Shown here in pieces: positions 7,101-15,349 of a stretch of 16,389 bases of DNA. A program made the position numbers and the translations under genes. Source of the stretch: Deltaproteobacteria bacterium (GTDB taxonomy: Bacteria > Desulfobacterota > Desulfobacteria > Desulfobacterales > SURF-7); the NCBI GenBank assembly GCA_019307665.1, contig JAFDJC010000030.1:1-16389 (forward strand). The letters are read 5' to 3'. Position 1 is the first letter of the stretch. Each line of letters begins with the position of its first letter. The notes under the pieces are model-generated. The model saw nothing but the letters and a program-made list of their open reading frames with translations, did not search any database and was not told the origin of the DNA.

Positions 7101-8495
7101 TTATGCCTTCTGGGGCCTCCTTTTTCGCCTGGGCTTTCTGGCGTCTGCTATTTTTTGATATTTTGCCCTGAGCCGGGGCAAGACGGCATATACATAAATG
7201 CAGTTAATGGCAATAATGCTTGTAATAAATCCAAGGGCGATACGCTGGTCCACGACATCCTGAGGTTTTACAGGGCCGATCAGAATGAATCCCGCAACAA
7301 TGCCGTATATAACAATGACGATCATTGGAAGTGTTTTTCCCCCCTTGATTTTAAAGCTTCTTTCCTTATCCGGTTCTTTTTTTCGCAGGCGTATAACGCA
7401 CATTGCCATTACCATATAGATCATGCATTCTGTTGCCGCGATAATGAGAATCATGAAGAAGACATAGTGAGTCAAAAAGCCGTAAATCGAAACGCAGATG
7501 CTGTAAGAGATTACAACCAGCATGGCCACCCAGGGGGTCGCATATTTCGGGTGCAGCCTGGCGATAAATTTGGGAAGAGACCAGTCCCGAGCCATTGCAT
7601 AGATAAACCTTGATGATGTCATGATGCCGGCATTCAGGGACGTCAGCGATGCCAGAAGGGCCATTGCAATCATGAAATAGACCCCGAAATCGCCAAGAAG
7701 TTTTTCACCGTATAAAATGTGTGGAATCGGAAGTCCTTCCGGTGTCAGGACCCAGGCCAGTTCTTCCTTGCCGAGAACAGCTGTCATGGCAGTGGAAAAA
7801 AGCGCGTACACAATTGCCAGAACGCCGAGAGAAATCATCATTCCCCGGGGAATCATTTTAATATCCGTTACTTCCTCCGAGATGGTGATGACCCACTCAA
7901 ATGCGATAAAACAGGCAATGCCGATTGCAACAGCCTGGATAAAGCCGTCCATGGTGCCGCACGCAAAAGGCTCGGGAATTTTAAAATCGACACTGTAGAA
8001 TCCGTAGATAGATATCAGGATCAGGCCGATAAACATGGAGTAGGCAATGACATCCTGAACATTGCCGGCAATTTTTATACCCCTTATATTAAGTAACAGA
8101 AGAATCATACCAAACAGGGCTGCCCAAACAGCCGGATGGACAAAGGAAAACTTATAGCTGATGGCCTGGGACAGAATGTAGACTTCAGCGCCGATAATGG
8201 AAAGCTGACCCATGACATAGACACCGGCGATGATGATGGCGATCGGCTCTGAAAAAGCTTTTTCTATGAAGAGCTTTATTCCTGCTGCAGTGGGGTACAT
8301 GGAATTCAGTTCCGAAAAGCAGGCGCCTGCCAGTACAGCCATGATGCCGGATGTGAGAATGGCGATCCAGGCTGAATTGCCGGTAAGGTAGCTGGCAAGT
8401 TCGATAAAGGCGACGTAGTTCACGGTGGCCAGTGCCATGCCTGCACCGGTGGAGACTATTGTTCGCAGTTTAATTTCTCTTTTAAGCTGTGTCAT
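7101..8495 (-). CDS. APC-superfamily amino-acid permease
   Basis: This 464-residue protein has about 12 hydrophobic segments and is an inner-membrane amino-acid/polyamine transporter. APC traits include the TM1 segment IVSTGAGMALATV with its unwound GxG-type site, and the amphipathic FIAFEWVITISEEVTDIKMIPRGMMISLG in the TM6-TM7 region. The C-terminus is strongly basic (RKPRRKRRPQKA). The ATG at 8495 has GGAG 6 nt upstream. It is the last gene of the long minus-strand run, separated from aminotransferase B by 273 nt containing repeat copy 4. Its substrate is unknown; the two upstream aminotransferases suggest an amino acid or amine that they process. Whether it is co-transcribed across the repeat is unclear. 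Confidence 0.88.
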   Translation of the reverse strand: MTQLKREIKLRTIVSTGAGMALATVNYVAFIELASYLTGNSAWIAILTSGIMAVLAGACFSELNSMYPTAAGIKLFIEKAFSEPIAIIIAGVYVMGQLSIIGAEVYILSQAISYKFSFVHPAVWAALFGMILLLLNIRGIKIAGNVQDVIAYSMFIGLILISIYGFYSVDFKIPEPFACGTMDGFIQAVAIGIACFIAFEWVITISEEVTDIKMIPRGMMISLGVLAIVYALFSTAMTAVLGKEELAWVLTPEGLPIPHILYGEKLLGDFGVYFMIAMALLASLTSLNAGIMTSSRFIYAMARDWSLPKFIARLHPKYATPWVAMLVVISYSICVSIYGFLTHYVFFMILIIAATECMIYMVMAMCVIRLRKKEPDKERSFKIKGGKTLPMIVIVIYGIVAGFILIGPVKPQDVVDQRIALGFITSIIAINCIYVYAVLPRLRAKYQKIADARKPRRKRRPQKA

Positions 8496-8545
8496 AGATC
8501 GCTCCGCTTGAGTTAAAAAATCCTAAATCCTAAACAAATTCTAAT

Positions 8546-8683
8546 GGGTAACACCGGCAACTCGTTGCCGGTGCCCGAAGGGCAAGAAGCTGTTTGCCGT
8601 ACTATTGTAAATACCAAATACCGGTTTTATCAAAATTCGCTTCTTGTGCTTCGCACCCTGACAACAAGTTGTCTGGGCCACCC
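8546..8683 (-). repeat. Composite paired-palindrome repeat, copy 4 (reverse orientation, 138 bp)
   Basis: This copy is inverted relative to copies 1-3. The ACCGGCAAC-type end is 8546-8589 (stem intact, followed by CCCGAAGGGC), and the other end is 8640-8683 with arms CCCTGACAAC and GTTGTCTGGG, carrying one mismatch. The ~50-bp core is not obviously related to the core of copies 1 and 3. It separates aminotransferase B from the permease gene on the same strand. Confidence 0.82.
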
Positions 8684-8768
8684 CGGGTGATTTATAGCCT
8701 GTCATTTATTAAGAAGCCACTCAATATTTTTGCTGAAATTTCAAATACATTTTGCTAGAATAATCGGT

Positions 8769-10064
8769 TTACGTTGTCTTTGCCATCCTTTCCTCCTGGG
8801 CATTTATTTCCTTTAATGACAGGTCGAATGCATTTAAAACAAAGTCAACCTCGTCTTCGTTAATGACCAGGGTCGACATTATCCTAATGATGCTCGGATT
8901 GTTGAATGTATAAATTGATATTACACCATTCTGCCTTAGCTGAAATGCCATGCGCGGGCCGATGCTGTCTTCGGAAAATTCCATTCCCAGCATAAGGCCT
9001 CTGCCGCGGACATCCATGATTAAATCCGGGTATTTTTCTTTCAGGATAACAAGCCCTGACATAAACCGGGCGCCCATTTTTTCAGCCCGGGCCGGAAGAT
9101 CATTTTTCTCAATGTATTCTATGGTTGCAAGGGCAGCCAGGCATGCCAGTGATGTTCCGCCAAACGAGTTGATGATCGTAAACGGATGGGCCATGAGAAA
9201 ATCGCTTATTTCTTCTGTGAATACAGCACAGGAAAGGGGATACATCCCCCCGGAAATCGATTTTGCCAGAACCATAATATCAGGAGTTACATTGCTGTGC
9301 TCTGCTGCGAACATTTTGCCGGTCCTTCCAAAACCGGTCTGCACTTCATCAAAGATCAGCAGGATTTCGTTTTTATTACAGATCTGTCGGAGCTTAACCA
9401 GGTAATCGTCATCCGCAGGCAGAATGCCGCCTTCGCCCTGGATCGGCTCCACCAGGACAGCGGCGGTTTTTTTCGTAATTGTAGTTGTGACTGCTTCAAT
9501 ATTGTTGAACTGCACGTGACTGTAGCCCGGTGTCAGCGGTTCAAAAGGGGTTTTGTAAACATCACGGCCGGTGGCCGGCAGAGCAAAACCGGTGACCCCG
9601 TGATAGCTGTTTTCCATGCAGATAATATCGGTTTTGTCGGTGTGGGCGCGGGCAAGCTTGATTGCGACTTCAATCGCTTCGCCGCCGCCGCAGCAAAAAA
9701 GTGAAAACTTGAGGTCGCCCGGAGTTATTTCCGCCAGCTTTTTGGCCAGAAGCCCTCGTTCCCGGATGATGCTGATCCACCCGCCCATGTCGTAAACATC
9801 CATGGCTTTTTTGAGCCCATCAACGATTTCAACATTATGCCGGCCCACATTGAAGATTCCTGCGCCGGTGACACAGTCGATATATTTTTCTCCTGATATA
9901 TCATAAACACAGGCGCCTTCACGTTTTCCCTCGATAATATCGAGACTTGCATTTTTGAACATTCTTAAGGCAAACGGGTTGACATATTCCCGGTAGTTGG
10001 TTTCTGTTTCCCGTCGTATTTTTTCATGATCTTTTTCGGCAAGGATATCGTCGATGATCGACAT
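8769..10064 (-). CDS. Class III PLP-dependent aminotransferase B
   Basis: This 431-residue fold-type I PLP enzyme belongs to the class III (ornithine/acetylornithine/omega-amino acid) aminotransferase family. Visible features are CCGGGEA (124-130) for the cofactor phosphate, SYHG (153-156) stacking on the PLP ring, FDEVQTGFGRTG (238-249) with Asp239 for the pyridine nitrogen, and AKSISGG with Schiff-base Lys268. It is strongly similar along its whole length to aminotransferase A at 10447-11715 (about half the positions match by eye), pointing to gene duplication. The ATG at 10064 is one base after the SCP2 gene's stop, with GAGG just upstream, so translation is coupled. Class III enzymes include transaminases, epimerases, racemases and decarboxylases, so reaction and substrate remain open. 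Confidence 0.9.
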   Translation of the reverse strand: MSIIDDILAEKDHEKIRRETETNYREYVNPFALRMFKNASLDIIEGKREGACVYDISGEKYIDCVTGAGIFNVGRHNVEIVDGLKKAMDVYDMGGWISIIRERGLLAKKLAEITPGDLKFSLFCCGGGEAIEVAIKLARAHTDKTDIICMENSYHGVTGFALPATGRDVYKTPFEPLTPGYSHVQFNNIEAVTTTITKKTAAVLVEPIQGEGGILPADDDYLVKLRQICNKNEILLIFDEVQTGFGRTGKMFAAEHSNVTPDIMVLAKSISGGMYPLSCAVFTEEISDFLMAHPFTIINSFGGTSLACLAALATIEYIEKNDLPARAEKMGARFMSGLVILKEKYPDLIMDVRGRGLMLGMEFSEDSIGPRMAFQLRQNGVISIYTFNNPSIIRIMSTLVINEDEVDFVLNAFDLSLKEINAQEERMAKTT

Positions 10065-10065
10065 A

Positions 10066-10425
10066 TCATACCTCAGGCCAGATAATTGCTGTTATGGCAT
10101 CGATTCTCATCACATCTTCCTGGCTTCCCTTTACTTTTATTTCTCCCCGTAAATATTTCTGGGTTGGATTGATGTCGCCCCAGAACATATCGCACATGGT
10201 TTCGCTGTCGCATTCTACCACAACATCGGGTGTGCCGACGGAACCGGCCTCATTCTTAATTACTTCACCCTCTTTTATAGTAGATGTAAATAAGTCGCCG
10301 GTGTCGGTGGTCTTGTAATGAATTACTTTGGTCCAGTCCCGTTGCATTCGCCGCAGCCGCTTGTTGCTGTTGCACTGTTCCTTAAAGTCCTCAATTGCTT
10401 CCATGATTTCTTCTGATGTTGCCAT
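10066..10425 (-). CDS. SCP2 sterol-binding-domain protein
   Basis: This 119-residue protein is a single SCP2-type domain, a fold with a hydrophobic cavity that binds sterols, acyl chains or other lipidic ligands. Recognisable elements are the central DVVVECDSETMCDMFWGDINPTQKYLRGEIKVKGSQEDVMR segment (roughly 67-107) and the closing IIWPEV. There is no signal peptide or membrane segment, so it is cytoplasmic. The ATG at 10425 has GGGGAG about 6 nt upstream. It sits between two paralogous aminotransferases, 21 nt after one and 1 nt before the other, so it is co-expressed with both. It may present a hydrophobic substrate to them, but that is inference. Confidence 0.85.
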   Translation of the reverse strand: MATSEEIMEAIEDFKEQCNSNKRLRRMQRDWTKVIHYKTTDTGDLFTSTIKEGEVIKNEAGSVGTPDVVVECDSETMCDMFWGDINPTQKYLRGEIKVKGSQEDVMRIDAITAIIWPEV

Positions 10426-10446
10426 AAGATTCTCCCCTGAAAAAAA

Positions 10447-11715
10447 TTAATATGCTTCTATCCCGCCCTGCTTCATGATCTCAGCCATGGATTTGTCCAA
10501 AGCATCGAGAACAAAGTCGACCTGATCCGGCTGGATTTCAAGAACCGGCATCAGCCGCATTACAGACGGTTCATTTCCGGTATAGATGGCCATGACACCA
10601 TTCTGGGCCAGTTGAAAACTCATGCGCGGACCAATGGAGTCATTAGTGTACTGAAGGCCCATCATCAGCCCTTTGCGACGGACTTCTATCAGAAGGTCAG
10701 GATATTTTTTCAAAAATGCGTCAAAACCCTGCTGAAAGCGATCACCCATCAGAGCGGCATGCTCAGGCACCTTGTTTCTTGTGAGGTAGTCAATGACGGC
10801 AAGCCCTACAATACATCCCAGGTCTGATCCGCCGAAAGTTGAAAGGTGGGTAAATGCATGTGTCATCACAAAGTCATTGAGCTCTTCCCGATAGATGGTG
10901 GCGGATATTGGGTAGAGAGCACCGCTGAGGGACTTGGCAATTGTCATGATATCAGGCACGACGCCGGTATGTTCGCAGCAGAACATTTTTCCGGTTCGGC
11001 CGAAACCGGTCTGTATTTCATCAAAGATTAGCAGAATGTCGTTTTCATCACAAAGCTCCCTCAGGCCTTTCATATATTCTTCGGTGGCCGGAAAGATTCC
11101 GCCTTCCCCCTGAACCGGTTCGATCATTATAGCTGCGGTTTTGTCTGTGATGGCAGCCTTTACGGCTTCAAGATCGTTAAAGGGGACCTGTGCAAAACCC
11201 GGCACCATGGGAAAGAAGGGTTTTTTATATTCGTCCCGCCCAATGGCGGCAAGGGAAAAGCCGGTATGGCCGTGATAGGCTTTTACGGTTGAAATGATAT
11301 CTGTGTTTAGTGTAAATCCGCGTGCGAGTTTTATGGCAAAATCATTGGCTTCACCACCGCCGCATCCGAACATGACATACTGCAGGTCGCCGGGTGTGAT
11401 TTCCGCCAGTTTTTTTGCAAGCGCAGCTTTTTGCCGGCTGCACATCAGGAACCCGCCGAGGTCGTAATCATCCAGGGCGTTTTTTAAAGCTTCGACAATT
11501 TCAGGATTTCTGCGGCCCACATTGAATGATCCTGCAGAAGTGATACAGTCGATATATTTTTTACCGGTAATATCCCAGACTAACGCGCCCTCACGTTTTC
11601 CTTCAATGATATCCAGCCCGGCATTTTTCAAAACACGCGCTTTTTGTGGGTTAACAAAACTTGCAAAATCCGCTAAGGCCTGTTTTTTAATGGCTTCAAG
11701 TTCATTTGATGACAT
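10447..11715 (-). CDS. Class III PLP-dependent aminotransferase A
   Basis: This 422-residue class III PLP enzyme is a paralogue of aminotransferase B. Cofactor elements are all present: GCGGGEA (117-123), AYHG (146-149), FDEIQTGFGRTG with Asp232, and AKSLSGA with Lys261. The last motif has Ala where B has Gly, and B carries an N-terminal extension of about 8 residues. Other differences near the predicted active site (for example GGFLMCSRQ here against GGWISIIRE in B) suggest different substrates or a heteromeric pair. The ATG at 11715 has a strong AGGAGG 5 nt upstream. The gene follows the UPF0182 gene by 35 nt and precedes the SCP2 gene by 21 nt, consistent with one operon. Confidence 0.9.
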   Translation of the reverse strand: MSSNELEAIKKQALADFASFVNPQKARVLKNAGLDIIEGKREGALVWDITGKKYIDCITSAGSFNVGRRNPEIVEALKNALDDYDLGGFLMCSRQKAALAKKLAEITPGDLQYVMFGCGGGEANDFAIKLARGFTLNTDIISTVKAYHGHTGFSLAAIGRDEYKKPFFPMVPGFAQVPFNDLEAVKAAITDKTAAIMIEPVQGEGGIFPATEEYMKGLRELCDENDILLIFDEIQTGFGRTGKMFCCEHTGVVPDIMTIAKSLSGALYPISATIYREELNDFVMTHAFTHLSTFGGSDLGCIVGLAVIDYLTRNKVPEHAALMGDRFQQGFDAFLKKYPDLLIEVRRKGLMMGLQYTNDSIGPRMSFQLAQNGVMAIYTGNEPSVMRLMPVLEIQPDQVDFVLDALDKSMAEIMKQGGIEAY

Positions 11716-11750
11716 GGTCGCCTCCTGTGATTCGTATTTGTTGCAATCTG

Positions 11751-14465
11751 TTAAATTGTTTTTGGGTGTTCTGCCTTGACATCTGATTTTACCTCGACAT
11801 CTGATTTTATGTCTGGTTTTATGTCTGGTTTTATATCTGGTTTGACGTCTGGTTTTACATCTGGTTTATGTTCTGATTTATGTTCTGGTTTGTTTTCTGA
11901 CGGGAAACGTTTTTCCTTAAGTTCCAGCCTCTTTTTAAGCCTGTTTTCAAGTGTTACGAGTGCTTGTTCAAGGGATATATCCATTACAGCGATGTCTCCC
12001 TGGCTGACAATCAGGCGTTTTAATTCAGGTATTTTAAGGCTGGTGTCTGAACTTAAATAGACCGGCTGAATATACAGCATAAAGTTTCCAACAGGCAGGA
12101 TGATCATCCTGCCGCGTATCACTTCCGAGCCGGCCTGGTCCCAGAGGGTTAGCTGTTGAGAGATTTCGGTATCCTGGTCAATCAGTGTATTAATCTGTGA
12201 CGGACCAAAAACCTGCTTTCCTTTTGGAAAGCTGTACATGAATATTTTTCCATAGTTGTCCCCGTCACATCCTGCAATAGCAAGTGCCCTCAAATTGCTG
12301 CGGCCTGAAGGACTGAGAGGGCTCAACAAAAGGAACTCGTCGGTTTTTTTGTCTAAAATGTTAAGGGTCAGATAATAGGGCTTTGAGGGAACAACCTCAT
12401 CACCTTTCACTAATTTAGGGACATCCCAGCTGTCAGCCCTGCGGTAAAATATTTCAGGATCAGTCTGGTGGTATTCACCATACACATTGAGCTGCACTTC
12501 GAAGAGATCTCTCGGATACCTGATATGTGTCTTCAGTTCTGAAGGCATCTCATCTATGGGCTTTAGAAGACCGGGATATATTTTGCCGTATGCCTTGATG
12601 ATCGGTTCATCAGGTGACGTTACATAATAATCGATGTTTCCATTGTATGCATCCACGATAATTTTAACAGAGCCCCGTACGTAGTTGTACTGTTCGTTGT
12701 AATGCCGGACATTCGGATAAGAGCCGGATATGGTATAGGCATCCTGTATCCAGAAGAGACCATTTGAGGTAACAACTAAATACGGGTCGCTGTCCAAAAG
12801 GAAAAACGGTGTAACGGTTTTGATGCGGTCAATAATATTTCTCTTGAAAAGTATCCTGCTGGCATCGTTTGTTTTGGATGTATAAAAGATATTGCGTTCA
12901 TTGAAATAGACCCAAAAAAGAAGTTTGCGGAAGTAAGAGGAGACCTGTATGCCGCCGTTGCCTTTATAATCAGACATAACATTCTTTTCATTGTCAAGGT
13001 GATCTATTTCACCATTATCGTTGGGCACAATCGCATATTCGTACTGGCCTAATCCAAAGTATATGCCGGGCTGCTTCACTTCAAAACCAAAATGCGAGTT
13101 GACCGGCATATCATGGATAAACCAGGTCATAGACTCATCACCATCCTGGGCAGCGGGTGTCATTACAACTCCATAACCGTGTGTATACTGCAGGTGCCTG
13201 TTCGGCCAGCTTCCTGCAAAATCCGGAAGATTGCCTGTATCCAACTCCCTGGCGCCCAAATAGACCTGTTGATAACGACCGGAAACCGTATACCTGTCAA
13301 CGTCAACGCTCGGGAACTCGTAATAAGGATGTATGCCCTGAAGCTGCTTATAAACATCGTCTAAAAGATTTCTGTCCCATACCGGAATATTTCTCAGCCT
13401 GTCCATAACATCGCTGCCTGTCAGGTTGTATCCGTGTGAGCTGGCCGGGTATTGGAAAGTTTTAACTTCGTCAATACCGTATGCATTAAGGGTGGCGTTG
13501 ATATTTGCCTTCATGTATGGTTTTTCCAGGGTCATTTCATTTGGCTTTATATAATATTTGTCTGCAAGTTCCGGAATATATTTAGAATGGATGCCCCATA
13601 TGGCAGTCAGGAAGCCTGCGATGGTAAAGATTACGATTTTCAGGCCTTTTTTTCCGGTTGCGTAGATGATTAAGGCAAAAGATGTAGCGGCCAGGAAAAT
13701 AACGGCCATCCAGATGAACGGGAGTGTGATCCACATCTCTGAGATGCCCGGGCCGAAAAAGAGAGGTTCATGGCTTGTTGTATACAAAAGGGCATAACGC
13801 TTAAGAATATAACCCCACATTAGAAGTGCGGTGGTGACAGCAAAAAGAATCGCCGTGTGTGCTTTGGCGCCTCCTGTCATTTTCCGGTCTTTGCTGCCGG
13901 TGAGCCGGTTTTCAAAAAAATAGAGGAGCGCTATTATCAGAAAAAGCAGCAGAAAAGCCAAAAACAGTTTGCTTTGTACCAGCGTATAAATGGGATATGA
14001 AAACAGATAATACCCGATATCTTTTCCAAACAACGGATCAGCGATACCGGTATTTTGTCCGAATATAAAGAGCAGTGCTTTTTCCCACTCTTCATAAAAC
14101 GGTATGGCTATCAACAGGGCAAGTATCAGGGAAACAGGAATATACAACTTGCCGGAGCCGGCCTTAATCAACTTCATCAGTCTGCCGGGTTGCTTTTCAT
14201 TTTTTTCTTCTGTCTTATTGCTGAAGAGACGTGGTGCCAGCTTGAAATTAATGATAAAAATAAAAAAGAAGAGTATGGCAACGCCGGAGAATACAGCATA
14301 CCGATAAAGGAGCCTTTGAATAAAAAACCCTTTGTATCCCAGTGAGTCAAACCACAATAGATCCACGAAAAAATCGAGGAACCTGAATGTTAGAGCCAGA
14401 TAACCGAAGAGAAATATATGAAAAATTACAATAAAGATGATAAGCCATTTTTTTAGATTTTTCAT
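11751..14465 (-). CDS. UPF0182 family membrane protein with Lys-Pro-Asp repeat tail
   Basis: This 904-residue protein belongs to the UPF0182/COG1615 family, whose function is unknown. The N-terminal ~300 residues hold about seven membrane helices (near residues 5-29, 50-71, 106-126, 166-186, 205-228, 240-268 and 275-295). A large, presumably extracytoplasmic, region follows and contains the family's characteristic QYTHGYGVVMTPA and NYVRGSVKIIVDAYNGN segments. The last ~50 residues are a charged low-complexity tail built from K-P-D-V/I and K-P/S-E-H tetrapeptides, which is not part of the family core. The ATG at 14465 has AAAGGA 6 nt upstream. It lies 24 nt after the MORN gene and 35 nt before aminotransferase A. 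Family assignment is firm; function is open. Confidence 0.9.
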   Translation of the reverse strand: MKNLKKWLIIFIVIFHIFLFGYLALTFRFLDFFVDLLWFDSLGYKGFFIQRLLYRYAVFSGVAILFFFIFIINFKLAPRLFSNKTEEKNEKQPGRLMKLIKAGSGKLYIPVSLILALLIAIPFYEEWEKALLFIFGQNTGIADPLFGKDIGYYLFSYPIYTLVQSKLFLAFLLLFLIIALLYFFENRLTGSKDRKMTGGAKAHTAILFAVTTALLMWGYILKRYALLYTTSHEPLFFGPGISEMWITLPFIWMAVIFLAATSFALIIYATGKKGLKIVIFTIAGFLTAIWGIHSKYIPELADKYYIKPNEMTLEKPYMKANINATLNAYGIDEVKTFQYPASSHGYNLTGSDVMDRLRNIPVWDRNLLDDVYKQLQGIHPYYEFPSVDVDRYTVSGRYQQVYLGARELDTGNLPDFAGSWPNRHLQYTHGYGVVMTPAAQDGDESMTWFIHDMPVNSHFGFEVKQPGIYFGLGQYEYAIVPNDNGEIDHLDNEKNVMSDYKGNGGIQVSSYFRKLLFWVYFNERNIFYTSKTNDASRILFKRNIIDRIKTVTPFFLLDSDPYLVVTSNGLFWIQDAYTISGSYPNVRHYNEQYNYVRGSVKIIVDAYNGNIDYYVTSPDEPIIKAYGKIYPGLLKPIDEMPSELKTHIRYPRDLFEVQLNVYGEYHQTDPEIFYRRADSWDVPKLVKGDEVVPSKPYYLTLNILDKKTDEFLLLSPLSPSGRSNLRALAIAGCDGDNYGKIFMYSFPKGKQVFGPSQINTLIDQDTEISQQLTLWDQAGSEVIRGRMIILPVGNFMLYIQPVYLSSDTSLKIPELKRLIVSQGDIAVMDISLEQALVTLENRLKKRLELKEKRFPSENKPEHKSEHKPDVKPDVKPDIKPDIKPDIKSDVEVKSDVKAEHPKTI
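11779..11890. repeat. 12-bp tandem repeat encoding the UPF0182 tail
   Basis: About nine imperfect 12-bp units of the form AYRTCTGGTTTT lie in tandem, with one 6-bp interruption near 11791-11796. On the coding strand each unit encodes a K-P-D-x type tetrapeptide. Because 12 is a multiple of 3, gain or loss of units would change tail length without a frameshift. Confidence 0.8.
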
Positions 14466-14489
14466 TGAGTATCCTTTGATAGGAATTTA

Positions 14490-15209
14490 TTATTTTTTCT
14501 TTTGTTTTAGTTTCTTGCCGCCATTTTTTTTAAGCAGCAAAATCGCTCTTTTGACAACTTCAGACGCACTTTCGCCGGTTTTTTCCCTTTCTGCTTCAAG
14601 AACATCATAAACATGCTGATCCAGGGTTATCGGCATGGTTACTTCCGCTTCATTCACCTGCTTGCCGTTTTTCCATTCACCGTTAAAGTAGGTGCCGCTG
14701 GGCCACTTGTACATGCCTTTTCCGTGCTGCATCCCTTTTTCCCATTCGCCCTTGTAATATGAACCGTCAGATCCATAAAAAACGCCCATTCCCCATCTTT
14801 CATCTTCCTTCCATTCGCCCTCATAGTGAGCACTGTTTGACCATTTGTACATACCATTACCATGGCGCATGCCGTCTTTCCACTCACCTTCATAATAGGC
14901 GCCGTCCGGGCGGTTCAATGTTCCCCAGCCGTTCCTTTTCCCCTCTGTCCAGCTGCCGGAGAAAACATCACCGCTGAACCATGTATAAGTGCCCTCGCCG
15001 TGCTGCCGGCCGTTTTTGAACTCCCCGTCATACGAATCCCGGCCCGAGGCCCTTCCTTTTCCATGAGCAAGACCGTCTTCACAGCCTCCCTCATAGGTGT
15101 CAGCTATATCTTCATCAAGAACTTTGCAATTGTCTGTTTCAGCATTAACATAACCGGCAACAGATAGAAGCATCATTGCTGAAAACATAATACACCGAAC
15201 TGAAAACAT
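14490..15209 (-). CDS. Exported MORN-repeat protein with ribbon-helix-helix-like C-terminus
   Basis: This 239-residue protein begins with a signal peptide (hydrophobic 6-20, likely cleavage after VNA, 21-23). Five complete MORN repeats of strict 23-residue period start near 60, 83, 106, 129 and 152, each of the Y-x-G-E-W-K-x-G-x-x-H-G-x-G-x-Y type; a degenerate first unit lies near 39 and a half-unit near 175. MORN arrays form elongated beta-hairpin sheets that bind proteins or lipids. The C-terminus (190-230: a short beta-like strand VTMPITLD, then two helices with TGESASEVVKRAILLL) resembles a CopG-type ribbon-helix-helix, followed by a Lys-rich tail. That combination is odd for an exported protein. 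The ATG at 15209 has AAGGAG 5 nt upstream. It appears to be the first gene of the long minus-strand operon. Confidence 0.85.
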   Translation of the reverse strand: MFSVRCIMFSAMMLLSVAGYVNAETDNCKVLDEDIADTYEGGCEDGLAHGKGRASGRDSYDGEFKNGRQHGEGTYTWFSGDVFSGSWTEGKRNGWGTLNRPDGAYYEGEWKDGMRHGNGMYKWSNSAHYEGEWKEDERWGMGVFYGSDGSYYKGEWEKGMQHGKGMYKWPSGTYFNGEWKNGKQVNEAEVTMPITLDQHVYDVLEAEREKTGESASEVVKRAILLLKKNGGKKLKQKKK

Positions 15210-15235
15210 GGCGACTCCTTAAAGCGAATAATAAA

Positions 15236-15278
15236 ATTAGATTATAGTCTAATAACATATTTTGAAATGTTTTCAAAA
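15236..15278 (-). promoter_or_regulatory. Promoter of the MORN/UPF0182/aminotransferase operon with overlapping palindromes
   Basis: On the minus strand a perfect TATAAT (plus 15241-15246) would start transcription near 15234, leaving a ~25-nt leader. No good -35 box lies at the right distance. Two inverted repeats overlap the site: ATTAGA (15236-15241) with TCTAAT (15248-15253), covering the -10 box, and TTTTGAAA (15260-15267) with TTTCAAAA (15271-15278), at the -35 position. A weak -35 plus palindromes would fit regulation by an activator or repressor, but the region is AT-rich and simple palindromes arise easily here. Confidence 0.45.
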
Positions 15279-15349
15279 AAAAATTGCAAAAAATCAAATA
15301 ATAAGGATAAACAGGTATATTAAAGGAGAATAAAACCAAAAATAAAACA

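Noticed and set aside
6891..7613. 240-residue plus-strand frame
   Set aside because: It starts in repeat copy 3 and then runs antisense to the permease gene, with no coherent protein character.
10447..11715. Naming the aminotransferases argD, gabT or rocD
   Set aside because: Class III motifs are clear, but residues visible here do not discriminate among substrates and the context does not fit arginine synthesis.
11776..12060. Plus-strand frame with Ser-Gly-Phe repeats
   Set aside because: It is the antisense reading of the 12-bp tandem repeat in the UPF0182 gene.
14759..15167. Plus-strand frames opposite the MORN gene
   Set aside because: They are periodic only because they are antisense to the MORN repeats; there is no start signal.
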